Both the position numbers and the translations under genes were made by a program. From the NCBI GenBank assembly GCA_964587885.1, contig CAZPME010000002.1:1-64000 (forward strand): a stretch of DNA of 64,000 nt, read 5' to 3'. The notes under the pieces are model-generated. The model saw nothing but the letters and a program-made list of their open reading frames with translations. It made no database searches and had not been told where the DNA came from. This DNA is from UBA60 sp964587885. Lineage in GTDB: Archaea; Thermoplasmatota; Poseidoniia; Poseidoniales; Poseidoniaceae. Below, piece after piece: positions 34,483-42,894 of this stretch; the stretch's first letter is position 1; the number at the start of each line of letters is the position of its first letter.

Positions 34483-34857
34483 TCATCTCTTCCAGTTCAT
34501 CTCTACAACCGGAAGACCGCCATCATGCGGCAAAGGTGCCTCTGGCTTTTCGATTCTAATGCGCACTCCGCTTACCTGGGTAAATACGGTTAGATGCTCC
34601 AGCATTCGCCGGCACATATCTTCCATCAATCGCGCCGGAGTTCCGGAGACAATTTCATCATCAACGATTTTCTGCAGCAATGCATAATCGACAGTCGCTG
34701 ACAAATCACCACTATTGTTGACTGCGTCATCCGAATTTCTTTCAGCGACATCTACCCAAATTGAGATGATATAGGGCTGGGGCTGTTCTAATTCGTGTTC
34801 GTAATATCCGTGTACTGCCATAACGCGGTAGGATTCCAGTCCGACGGTAAATATCAT
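34483..34857 (-). CDS. Dihydroneopterin aldolase-like protein (FolB family)
   Basis: A 124-residue T-fold protein. Signatures are VHGYYEHELEQPQPYIISIWVDV at about 15-37, DLSATVDYALLQKIV, then a PARLMEDMCRRML helix, and the final IEKPEAPLPHDGGLPVVEMNW strand. FolB cleaves dihydroneopterin to hydroxymethyl-dihydropterin, the substrate leading to DHPS (folP at 10298). GGTGAT lies six bases before the ATG. The assignment as aldolase versus epimerase or another T-fold enzyme is not certain. Confidence 0.85.
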   Translation of the reverse strand: MIFTVGLESYRVMAVHGYYEHELEQPQPYIISIWVDVAERNSDDAVNNSGDLSATVDYALLQKIVDDEIVSGTPARLMEDMCRRMLEHLTVFTQVSGVRIRIEKPEAPLPHDGGLPVVEMNWKR

Positions 34858-34919
34858 GTGTAATCACCAAAATTATTTCCAAATTGTAAACCAGTCACAA
34901 TTGGCGAACACAAAAGTTC

Positions 34920-35207
34920 TCATTCCTCACGCTCATGAACCCATATGAGGTGATATCCAAATTGGGTCTTTATCGGGTCGGAGACTGAAGCAATGGGTAT
35001 CGACCAAACTGCATTATCGAATTCTCGCACCATATCACCCTGGTTGAAAGTACCTAAATCGCCACCCTTTTTCCCTGATGGGCAATTAGATACCCTCTGG
35101 GCATATTTCTGAAATTGCTTCAATTTATCGATGTTATTGCGGATATTTACTGCATCCGCTTTGGACTTCAATAGGATATGACTGGCGCGTGCGGTCTTCT
35201 TGGCCAT
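34920..35207 (-). CDS. Parvulin-type peptidyl-prolyl isomerase
   Basis: A 95-residue single PpiC/parvulin domain: ARASHILLKSKADA at the N-terminus, the CPSGKKGGDLGTFNQGDM loop in the middle, EFDNAVW, and the C-terminal FGYHLIWVHERE strand with the conserved His. It is a soluble prolyl isomerase. ATG 35207 starts the conserved domain; a further upstream in-frame start at 35231 would add eight residues. It is followed by the FolB-like gene. Confidence 0.9.
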   Translation of the reverse strand: MAKKTARASHILLKSKADAVNIRNNIDKLKQFQKYAQRVSNCPSGKKGGDLGTFNQGDMVREFDNAVWSIPIASVSDPIKTQFGYHLIWVHEREE

Positions 35208-35303
35208 GTATATGCCAAAACGATTTTTCACTTAAGCCGATTGATGGTGAAAAATGCGCTACTGGCAACTCCGTATTGTCAATGCATGCCACTTCTGCGC
35301 TTC

Positions 35304-37052
35304 TCATCCCCAAGCAAGATGCGTGACGTATGTGCCATAGATAACCACAGAAACCCCCAAACTCTCCTCATTGAATCTAGTCATATCATCGGCATAAGTG
35401 TGATATTCCCATGACCCTGAACCATAGCAGACCAATACTTTGCCGCGTTTACCATCCAAATTGTAAGCGAATGGGCCATGATCAGAGTTGTAGGGTAATG
35501 CGTTCTCACCATCTTTATCACCATCAAGTAGGTCAAAATTAAGCGAGTATTTGTCGGCTACCGCTGCCCGCTCCTGCTGGTATTGTTTACTAATCGCTTT
35601 GATATTATCAAGGTCTGTCTTATCATTGCCGAATAACCAAAGTGAGTTACCTCTTACTCCAAGATCTTTGTCGACATGGTTCATGTCCAAATTGACGTAC
35701 AACCTAAGGTTTTGAGTAAGTTCTCCCTTGTGCGCTTCTACATATGCCGAAGAGCCCCATAGGCCTTCTTCTTCACCACCCCATGTGCAGAACCTAACCG
35801 ATATTTTGGGGTCGCCCTTTTCAATCGCCATCGCCGCGAATTGATGCGCCATCTCAAGCACCGAAGCGGTACCAGAAGTATCATCCACCGCCCCTGGTCC
35901 ATTGTAGACGGTATCATGATGTCCGCCGATAACAATCATTTCTTCGCTTTCACCATACCAAGTGCCGCAGGGGGTTTGAACTGGCCGAGTACCCGTATTA
36001 TCTACGTCAGTGAAAATTTGCAGTAAACTTCCGCCATTGACTACATCATCAAAAATCGTCTCACCAGTGCGATTTGAGACCATCATGAAAGGGATGTCTG
36101 AGGGCAATTGTCCGCCGTTTTCGGCTTCAATTTCGCTAACCCGTACCGACTTGAAAATTGGCACACAGTCGTCAGCCTCAACCTTTCCACAGTTAGTTAC
36201 TGCATTCCAGAGCAATAATGCCGAAACATCGTTTTGTGCAGCGCGAATGTAAAGGTCGGTATTTGCAGAAACACCAGACCCCTCGAGTTTGACGAAGGCA
36301 ATTTTCCCTGCGGCGTCAACCCAACTGGCGTTTTCACTGCCATTGTCTAAATAGACTACTTCCATATCATCGGCATAACTGATATCCCCGCTCCCTGAAT
36401 ATCCCTGAATTACGTAATCCACCCGATGTTCAAAATTGGTAACTTGCTGCCCAACATCACCGACTCCACACGGTGCGATACCATTCCAAAAGGGGACCTC
36501 ACCAGGTTGGCAGATTGATAATTCAGGCTCACTTAAGATCTCAAACATCGAAACATCGTGTGATTCAGCTTGGACACTAAATCCCAAGGCAGAGAGGTTT
36601 TCGATGATAAGGTCGGCTGCCGCCCCTTCTTGTGGAGTGCCTGAATGCCGACCTGGATTACCGAGGTCGACCAATGCTTGGGCAAAGCCACGGGCTCGCT
36701 CTCCATCATATTCAATCAGATCATATTCAATATCATCAGAAAATAGTTGCACGGCAATGACGTAGACTCCTGCACCTAGAGTGCTGGCCACTAGTAGACT
36801 AGCGATAATTAGAACCGGAATCGGCAATCCTATTGCTGTAGCGATGCTGCGGCGAAAAATAGAGTCGAATTCATCAGCAGAGTCGTTGAAATCAGCCTTT
36901 TCATCGTTGGCAGATAGAATCGTCGCATCAACAATTCCTACTTGACTATCTTCTAAGCGGGTGATAAGTTGCGATTTTCGACCACTAATAGGTAAGTCGC
37001 GGGTGCGCAACTCATCCTGCAATTCTTTGACCGTCATATTTTGCCAAGTCAC
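35304..37052 (-). CDS. Membrane-anchored M28 peptidase with N-terminal SAP domain
   Basis: A 582-residue protein. Residues 4-37 form a SAP-like motif (MTVKELQDELRTRDLPISG then KSQLITRL). A charged linker and one TM (about 71-103) follow. The ectodomain is an M28 zinc aminopeptidase with a PA-like insert. Metal ligands are visible as H378-x-D380 in GGHHDT, the Asp pair at 390-391 in GAVDDTSG, the Glu pair in WGGEEEGLWGS, LDMNH, and a late YHTYADD His. The peptidase would act outside the cell while the SAP domain stays in the cytosol. GTG start with GGTGA upstream. Confidence 0.88.
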   Translation of the reverse strand: MTWQNMTVKELQDELRTRDLPISGRKSQLITRLEDSQVGIVDATILSANDEKADFNDSADEFDSIFRRSIATAIGLPIPVLIIASLLVASTLGAGVYVIAVQLFSDDIEYDLIEYDGERARGFAQALVDLGNPGRHSGTPQEGAAADLIIENLSALGFSVQAESHDVSMFEILSEPELSICQPGEVPFWNGIAPCGVGDVGQQVTNFEHRVDYVIQGYSGSGDISYADDMEVVYLDNGSENASWVDAAGKIAFVKLEGSGVSANTDLYIRAAQNDVSALLLWNAVTNCGKVEADDCVPIFKSVRVSEIEAENGGQLPSDIPFMMVSNRTGETIFDDVVNGGSLLQIFTDVDNTGTRPVQTPCGTWYGESEEMIVIGGHHDTVYNGPGAVDDTSGTASVLEMAHQFAAMAIEKGDPKISVRFCTWGGEEEGLWGSSAYVEAHKGELTQNLRLYVNLDMNHVDKDLGVRGNSLWLFGNDKTDLDNIKAISKQYQQERAAVADKYSLNFDLLDGDKDGENALPYNSDHGPFAYNLDGKRGKVLVCYGSGSWEYHTYADDMTRFNEESLGVSVVIYGTYVTHLAWG

Positions 37053-37170
37053 GCCCTCACCAGTAATAGCCTAACGTTCGCCATTCATCAATGGTTGGCT
37101 GAAATGGGCTGGTAGGAAACTGCTAAAAATCAAAAGATAATCCATTGCAGTATTCTTTGTAAGTTATAAT

Positions 37171-37752
37171 TTACTTTAATTCTTCGCCGGTCCACCTTCG
37201 GCCGAGCGAATGTTCAAGCCCTAAGTGGTCAAGGATACGCGCGACTACGAAGTCAATTAGGTCTTCAATGCTACTAGGGTGGTTGTAAAATCCAGGGCTT
37301 GCCGGCAAGATGATAGTATCCCAAGAAGACAATTTTGCCATATTCTCAAGATGAACTGTAGCATATGGTGTTTCGCGCGGTACGAGAATCAACTTTCGCC
37401 GCTCCTTCATCGCGACTATGGCTGAGCGAGTGGCGAGATTATCGCCGATTCCTGCAGCTAATTTGCCCAGTGTGGTGCCCGAGCATGGGCAGACGATAAC
37501 CGCATCGATTTTTGCTGAGCCGCTGGCCGAGCGAGCGGCAACATCGTCATTTTCTTCAAGAATCACATTGCCATTAGTGCAGTTTTCGACTAGTTTTTCT
37601 GGCGTAGTATCGCATTCATGAGCGAGAGTTAGCCTACCAGCCGCGGTTACTACTAACCGAATTTCATGGCCGGCCAAAGATAATACCTCGACAATTCGGA
37701 CGCCGTAAATGGCACCGGAAGCACCGGAGATAACCACAACGTATTCGCCCAT
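37171..37752 (-). CDS. ubiX: UbiX-type flavin prenyltransferase
   Basis: A 193-residue flavoprotein with VVISGASGAIYGVRIVEVL at the N-terminus, a CPCSGTTLGKLAAGIGDNL segment and VPRETPYATVHLENMAKLS, all typical of UbiX/Pad1. It makes the prenylated FMN cofactor for UbiD-family decarboxylases. No ubiD gene is in this window. It appears monocistronic, preceded by GGGAGTG. Confidence 0.93.
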   Translation of the reverse strand: MGEYVVVISGASGAIYGVRIVEVLSLAGHEIRLVVTAAGRLTLAHECDTTPEKLVENCTNGNVILEENDDVAARSASGSAKIDAVIVCPCSGTTLGKLAAGIGDNLATRSAIVAMKERRKLILVPRETPYATVHLENMAKLSSWDTIILPASPGFYNHPSSIEDLIDFVVARILDHLGLEHSLGRRWTGEELK

Positions 37753-37819
37753 AACACTCCCTAACCCGATGACTTATTGAAACAATCTAAACCTCTCAAT
37801 TCATTCAATTGTTCAAGAC

Positions 37820-38467
37820 TTATGCCCATGGGGGCAGCCCAACCTCAATAATCTCGGTAATTTCCCGCTTCAATACACCTGCTGTTTCAATTAACGCATT
37901 ATGTATATCATCGCGCGTTGGTGAATATCCAAGAGCGCTGAGAGAAGTAGTTGTAGCCTCACCTAACCCGCAGCCGGAGACCAATTCAAGCCGACCTTCG
38001 GGGGTGTCGTAATTGATCGTGAATCCGTGACGGGAAGTCCAGTGAAAAAATGATAATCCGATGCTTGCAATTTTGTTATCTCCTACCCAAACTCCTTGCA
38101 TTCGCTCATCCCGCCGCCCTTCAATTCCAAGTGTTCTTAGTGCAGAGAGAATCCATTCTTCAAGGATATTGACGATGCGTGCCACATTTTCTTCACCTTG
38201 TTTTTTCCACTCAATAATTGGATAGGCCACAACTTGTCCTTTGCCGTGCCAGGTTAGGCCGCCGCCTCGGTCGACGCCGCGACTAGCAAACCCCTCGGGA
38301 ATTTCTACGCCTTCGCGTTTTGCTCGAGGGCCAATAGTGATAATTTCGGGGTGTTCAACGAAAATTATCGTATCCACAATTTCTCTTGCGATGCGCATTT
38401 TTTGCAGCCGTCGCATTTCATCATCGACGAGTTTGTGCTCGAGAATACCAGCCTTGAGAATCCGCAT
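37820..38467 (-). CDS. lipB: Octanoyl/lipoyl-protein transferase LipB
   Basis: A 215-residue protein with LipB motifs: RGGGLTWHGKGQVVAYPII at about 72-90, IASIGLSFFHW, HGFTINYDT and SGCGLGEATT, where the Cys is the expected acyl carrier. It transfers octanoate from ACP (or another donor) to lipoyl domains, after which LipA inserts sulfur. LipA and the lipoyl E2 are encoded at 57935 and 54311 in this window. A good AAGGAG site precedes the ATG. Confidence 0.93.
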   Translation of the reverse strand: MRILKAGILEHKLVDDEMRRLQKMRIAREIVDTIIFVEHPEIITIGPRAKREGVEIPEGFASRGVDRGGGLTWHGKGQVVAYPIIEWKKQGEENVARIVNILEEWILSALRTLGIEGRRDERMQGVWVGDNKIASIGLSFFHWTSRHGFTINYDTPEGRLELVSGCGLGEATTTSLSALGYSPTRDDIHNALIETAGVLKREITEIIEVGLPPWA

Positions 38468-38542
38468 GTCTTTACTCCTTGACTCCTATAGTATAATGAT
38501 TGCAAGTTGAGCCAAAGGGTTGGAAGGTATAATTCTGGCTGA

Positions 38543-39010
38543 TTATTTACCAGTCGAGCCGAAGCCACCTTCGCCGCGTTCGGTATCGCCTAATGAGGCT
38601 ACATCTTCGACTTCATGCCACACTACTTCGGGCACCGGTGCAAAAATCATTTGAGCGATCCGCTCACCTTTTTCGATTTGGAACGAATCGCCTGGGCCAA
38701 TCCAAGTCGCCAAGACCATCAACTCGCCGCGATAATCAGCATCAATGGTCCCGACTCCATTAGGTAACATCATACCCTTTTTGCCGAGGCTAGAGCGGCA
38801 GCGAACTTGTCCTTCCCACCCGGCAGGGATAGCGATGGCTAAACCGGTGTGTATTTTGCAGGTTGACCCTTTTGGTACGACCGTATCTTCTAGTGCGTAC
38901 AAATCCCAACCTGCTGCTAATTCTGACCCGCGTGCAGGGGCAATAGCCTGCTCATTGAGTTTGGTGAAACTAACGTTAATTGTATCCCGCGTCATATCAT
39001 CTCTCGCCAT
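38543..39010 (-). CDS. dut: dUTP diphosphatase
   Basis: A 155-residue trimeric-type dUTPase with all five motifs: AGWDLYAL, RSSLGKKG, GVGTIDADYRGEL, KGERIAQMIF and the C-terminal RGEGGFGSTG. It hydrolyses dUTP to dUMP, protecting DNA from uracil and feeding thymidylate synthesis. It is divergent from the ribonucleotide reductase operon, a functionally sensible pairing, and shares a 263-bp intergenic region with it. Confidence 0.95.
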   Translation of the reverse strand: MARDDMTRDTINVSFTKLNEQAIAPARGSELAAGWDLYALEDTVVPKGSTCKIHTGLAIAIPAGWEGQVRCRSSLGKKGMMLPNGVGTIDADYRGELMVLATWIGPGDSFQIEKGERIAQMIFAPVPEVVWHEVEDVASLGDTERGEGGFGSTGK

Positions 39011-39113
39011 GTACAGTGATGATAGAAACCAGCCCTTAGCAGTCGCGCTTCGATACCTCTGCCGAGGTCTGTTGAATGGGCACTTCCATCCATTCTCAGC
39101 GATTAGTAGATAA

Positions 39114-39182
39114 GCCGAATTGTCCGAGTGCAGGTCCGCGTCCCCGAGAGTAGTGCCTCCGGCACCCTCTCAAAGATTCGAC
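39114..39182 (+). promoter_or_regulatory. Structured region in the dut-nrdB intergenic space
   Basis: A strong inner hairpin (39146-39171: GAGAG-ta-GTGCC, loop TCC, GGCAC-c-CTCTC) sits inside an outer pairing of GCCGAAT (39114-39120) with ATTCGAC (39176-39182), one mismatch. A TAGATAAG box lies just upstream at about 39106. An A-rich stretch with four AGAAC repeats (39211-39248) follows before nrdB. It could be a structured 5' leader. It is not a tRNA: no T-loop or anticodon arm is present. The rest of 39011-39273 shows nothing else I can assign. Confidence 0.35.
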
Positions 39183-39273
39183 TTTGCCCTACACATTAGA
39201 AAAAACTCAAAGAACCATAGAACAAAACAGAACAAAAGCGCGCAGAACAGATTATAGAAAAAGGGTGGGGGAA

Positions 39274-40311
39274 ATGCAGACTGGAACAACTCGTGACGGA
39301 CAAGATATCGATCTCTCTTCAGAGTTCATAGAACCCATGTTGCGCGAGAATATTGACCGCTTCGTATTATTCCCAATCGAACATGCGGATATTTGGGAAA
39401 TGTACAAAACACACATGGCAGCGTTTTGGACTGCTGAAGAAATCGACTTGGCCGAAGACATAGCCGATTGGGAGAACGAACTCAATGATGATGAGCGCCA
39501 TTTCCTCAAGCACGTGTTAGCATTTTTCGCTGCTAGCGATGGTATAGTCAATGAGAACTTAGTCCTCAATTTTTCCAACGAGGTGCAGTGGCCAGAGGCG
39601 AGGGCATTCTACGGTTTCCAGATAATGATGGAAAATGTACACGCTGAGACTTATTCTCTACTCATTGACACATACATCAAAAATCCTGAAGAAAAGAACC
39701 ATTTATTCAAAGCGCTCGAAACTGTGCCGTCTGTCGCAACAAAGGGCAAATGGGCAATGCGATGGTTGTCACGAAAGCGCGGTAATTTTGCCGAACGTCT
39801 CGTCGCCTTTGCCGCAGTCGAGGGGATATTTTTCTCCGGTTCTTTCTGTGCGCTCTATTGGTTGAAGAAGCGCGGCATTATGCCCGGCATGACATTCTCC
39901 AATGAATTAATTTCTCGTGACGAAGGCTTGCACTGTGATTTTGCTTGTTTACTCCACACGAAGTTAGTACGCGGTGCAGGTGAGAATAAGATTCGTCAGA
40001 TTATTTCTGAAGCCGTAACGATTGAGAAGGAATTTATCACTGAGGCCTTGCCGGTCTCACTTATTGGTATGAATGGTGATTTGATGAGTACCTACATAGA
40101 ATTCGTAGCCGACCGATTATTGAACTCGCTGGGTTGTGCAAAAATGTATGAGGCGGAGAACCCCTTCCCGTGGATGGAGATGATCTCCATGCAAGGTAAG
40201 ACTAATTTCTTTGAAAAGCGGGTTGGTGAGTATCAAAAAGCAGGTGTGATGAATTCCGGTTCGGGTCTCGGAAGTGTGCAAACCACCTTCTCTATGGAGG
40301 AAGACTTCTAA
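39274..40311 (+). CDS. nrdB: Ribonucleotide reductase small subunit, class Ia (eukaryote-like)
   Basis: A 345-residue R2 protein. Iron ligands and radical site are intact: the DLAEDI Asp (about 62), VNENL, E120 and H123 in MMENVHAETYSLL, the radical Tyr at about 127, and RDEGLH. The text is strikingly eukaryotic: EPMLRENIDRFVLFPI, FYGFQIM, GIFFSGSFCALYWLKKRG and the C-terminal FSMEEDF, like the R2 tail that docks on R1. It needs oxygen and iron. ATG 39274 follows a GGGTGGGGG site; the frame is open further upstream. Confidence 0.95.
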   Translation: MQTGTTRDGQDIDLSSEFIEPMLRENIDRFVLFPIEHADIWEMYKTHMAAFWTAEEIDLAEDIADWENELNDDERHFLKHVLAFFAASDGIVNENLVLNFSNEVQWPEARAFYGFQIMMENVHAETYSLLIDTYIKNPEEKNHLFKALETVPSVATKGKWAMRWLSRKRGNFAERLVAFAAVEGIFFSGSFCALYWLKKRGIMPGMTFSNELISRDEGLHCDFACLLHTKLVRGAGENKIRQIISEAVTIEKEFITEALPVSLIGMNGDLMSTYIEFVADRLLNSLGCAKMYEAENPFPWMEMISMQGKTNFFEKRVGEYQKAGVMNSGSGLGSVQTTFSMEEDF

Positions 40312-40312
40312 A

Positions 40313-40326
40313 CCGTACGCGTACGG
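40313..40326. promoter_or_regulatory. Perfect palindrome between nrdB and nrdA
   Basis: CCGTACGCGTACGG is a self-complementary 14-mer two bases after the nrdB stop. It could be an operator for a second promoter or an RNA processing signal; no T-run follows, so it is not a classical terminator. Confidence 0.35.
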
Positions 40327-40370
40327 GGAGAGTTGCGCTATCGTAATTATTGGAAAGGGAGGGGGAATTT

Positions 40371-42800
40371 TTGGGATTGAAAGTAGTCAAGCGAAGCGGC
40401 GTGCGAGAGGATGTCCGATTTGACGCGATTCTTGAGAAAATCACCAATTTATCTGCTGGCCTTAACCTTGATTGGGTCGATCCAGGCCACGTCACTAAAT
40501 TGGTCATCGAAGGACTGTATGATGGCGTAACAACTAGTGAACTCGACAAGTTAGCTGCTGAGACCGCAGCCAGCCTAGTTAGTCATCATTCAGATTACAG
40601 TTATTTGGCGGCACGTATTTCAGTCGACGACTTGCACCGCAGCACAAGAGATAGTTTCGTTGAAACCGTCACAGCACTCTACGACTATGTCGATTCAGAG
40701 TCGGGTAAGCATGCACCGCTAATTTCCGAGGAGGTTTTGGAAGTTGTTCGCAATAATGCGCAAGAACTCGATGATTACATCGATTATGACCGTGATAATA
40801 ATTACGATTATTTTGGTTTCAAAACATTGGAGCGTTCTTACTTGCTGAAGTTGGACGGGGAAATAGCTGAGCGCCCCCAGCACATGTTGATGCGAGTTTC
40901 TGTTGGGATTCATTTAGATGATCTCGACAAGGTCAAGGAAACTTACGACCTAATGTCAGAAGGTTGGTTTACTCACGCCACTCCTACCCTTTTCAATTCG
41001 GGCACCCCGAAGCCACAGATGTCTTCGTGCTTCCTCATTGCAATGAAAGACGATTCCCTTGACGGGATATACGATTCCCTCAAACAATGCGCTCTAATCT
41101 CTAAGTCGGCGGGTGGCATTGGTATCTCAATTCATCAAATTCGTGCCAAAGGTTCGTACATCAAAGGAACTAACGGCAAATCTAACGGTTTGGTACCGAT
41201 GTTACGAGTTTTCAACGATACCGCCCGCTATGTCGATCAAGGCGGTGGGAAGCGTAAGGGCTCAATCGCGGTCTATCTCGAACCTTGGCATCCTGATATC
41301 TTTGATTTCCTTGATTTGCGAAAGAATCACGGCAAGGAAGAAATGCGCGCGCGTGATTTATTCTACGCTCTTTGGACTCCGGATCTATTCATGGAAAGGG
41401 TTGAAGCCGATACTGATTGGACACTAATGTGCCCGAATGAATGCCCTGGATTGCACGATACTTATGGTGATGAATTCCGCGAGTTATATCTGCGGTATGA
41501 ATCCGAAGGGCGAGGACGTAAGACCATCAAGGCGCGCGATGTTTGGGAAGCCATCATCCAATCACAAATTGAGACTGGAACTCCGTACATGCTCTACAAA
41601 GATGCTTGTAATGAGAAGTCCAACCAGAAAAATTTGGGCACAATTCGTAGTTCTAATCTATGCACTGAAATCATCGAGTACACCAGTGAAGATGAGGTGG
41701 CAGTTTGTAATCTCGCCAGTATTGCCCTGCCGAAATTCGTCAATATCGAAGATGGTGTTTTTGACCATCAAAAGTTATACGATGTCACCTATCATGCTAC
41801 TGGGAATCTCAATCAGGTCATCGACCGAAATTACTACCCGATTCCCGAGGCTAAGAATTCGAATATGCGCCATCGCCCCATCGGTCTAGGTGTTCAGGGA
41901 TTGGCCGATACCTTTGCCATGCTCAAGTTACCATTTGAGTCCGAGCAAGCCCGTAAACTAAACCGTGATATCTTTGAGACCATTTATTTCGCATCTTGTA
42001 CCGCTTCAAAAGATGCCGCTATCAAAGAAGGACCTTACTCAACCTTTGAAGGCAGCCCTGCTAGTGAAGGGATTTTGCAATTCGATATGTGGGGGGTTGA
42101 GGAGCACTCCGGTAATTGGGATTGGGATTCTTTGAAGGAGGAAATTGTCAGCACGGGATTGCGTAATTCGTTACTATTAGCGCCGATGCCGACCGCATCG
42201 ACCAGTCAGATTTTGGGCAATAACGAATGTTTTGAAGCCTTCACTTCCAATCTATACGTACGTCGCACCCTGTCGGGTGAATTCGTCGTCATCAACAAGC
42301 ACTTGGTGCGTGACTTGATTGAGCGCGACCAATGGAGTCTTGAACTAAAGGATAAGATATTACTCAACAAAGGTAGTGTTCAAGCCATTGATGAAATCCC
42401 TGAAGATATTAAGGAATTATACAAGACCACGTGGGAAATAAAACAGCGTTGTATTATTGATATGGCTGCTGACCGCGGGGCCTATATCGACCAAAGCCAA
42501 AGCCTCAACATTCACATGACAGATGCCAACGCGGCTAAGGTCACTACAATGCACTTTTACGGCTGGCGCAAAGGACTCAAGACAGGAATGTACTACCTGC
42601 GAACCAAGGCTGCTGCCGATGCAATCCAGTTCACAATTGATGCCACTGTAAAGGAAGAAGAGGAGGTCGAATCTAAATCCCTAGCCAATTTGGCGGTACG
42701 GGCCGAAGATCAATCTATGGTAAGCCCTGAAGATCAAGCTATGGCTGACATTTCTTGTAGTCTTGATAGTCCCGATGATTGCCTAAGTTGTGGATCTTAG
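40371..42800 (+). CDS. nrdA: Ribonucleotide reductase large subunit, class Ia (eukaryote-like)
   Basis: About 809 residues. An N-terminal ATP-cone (KVVKRSGVREDVRFDAI) precedes the R1 barrel. Active-site text includes MSSCFLIAMKDDSLDGIYD, SSNLCTEI with AVCNLAS, and PMPTASTSQILG. The C-terminal redox pair is C804/C807 in CLSCGS, preceded by SCSLDSPDD, closely resembling vertebrate R1 tails. It reduces NDPs to dNDPs together with NrdB. No ATG fits. TTG 40371 is chosen because AGGGAGGGGG lies five bases upstream; TTG 40350 would place that site inside the gene. Confidence 0.95.
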   Translation: MGLKVVKRSGVREDVRFDAILEKITNLSAGLNLDWVDPGHVTKLVIEGLYDGVTTSELDKLAAETAASLVSHHSDYSYLAARISVDDLHRSTRDSFVETVTALYDYVDSESGKHAPLISEEVLEVVRNNAQELDDYIDYDRDNNYDYFGFKTLERSYLLKLDGEIAERPQHMLMRVSVGIHLDDLDKVKETYDLMSEGWFTHATPTLFNSGTPKPQMSSCFLIAMKDDSLDGIYDSLKQCALISKSAGGIGISIHQIRAKGSYIKGTNGKSNGLVPMLRVFNDTARYVDQGGGKRKGSIAVYLEPWHPDIFDFLDLRKNHGKEEMRARDLFYALWTPDLFMERVEADTDWTLMCPNECPGLHDTYGDEFRELYLRYESEGRGRKTIKARDVWEAIIQSQIETGTPYMLYKDACNEKSNQKNLGTIRSSNLCTEIIEYTSEDEVAVCNLASIALPKFVNIEDGVFDHQKLYDVTYHATGNLNQVIDRNYYPIPEAKNSNMRHRPIGLGVQGLADTFAMLKLPFESEQARKLNRDIFETIYFASCTASKDAAIKEGPYSTFEGSPASEGILQFDMWGVEEHSGNWDWDSLKEEIVSTGLRNSLLLAPMPTASTSQILGNNECFEAFTSNLYVRRTLSGEFVVINKHLVRDLIERDQWSLELKDKILLNKGSVQAIDEIPEDIKELYKTTWEIKQRCIIDMAADRGAYIDQSQSLNIHMTDANAAKVTTMHFYGWRKGLKTGMYYLRTKAAADAIQFTIDATVKEEEEVESKSLANLAVRAEDQSMVSPEDQAMADISCSLDSPDDCLSCGS

Positions 42801-42894
42801 AATATTATACAATCCGATTGTATGGGTTGAAATATTATTTCCTATAAACCACAGGCTTAAAAAAAAAGTCACTTACGAGGCGATTGGTGAAGTG

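Noticed and set aside
39114..39182. Possible class II tRNA upstream of nrdB
   Set aside because: There is an outer 7-bp stem with one mismatch but no GTTCGAAT-type T-loop, no D arm and no anticodon stem-loop.
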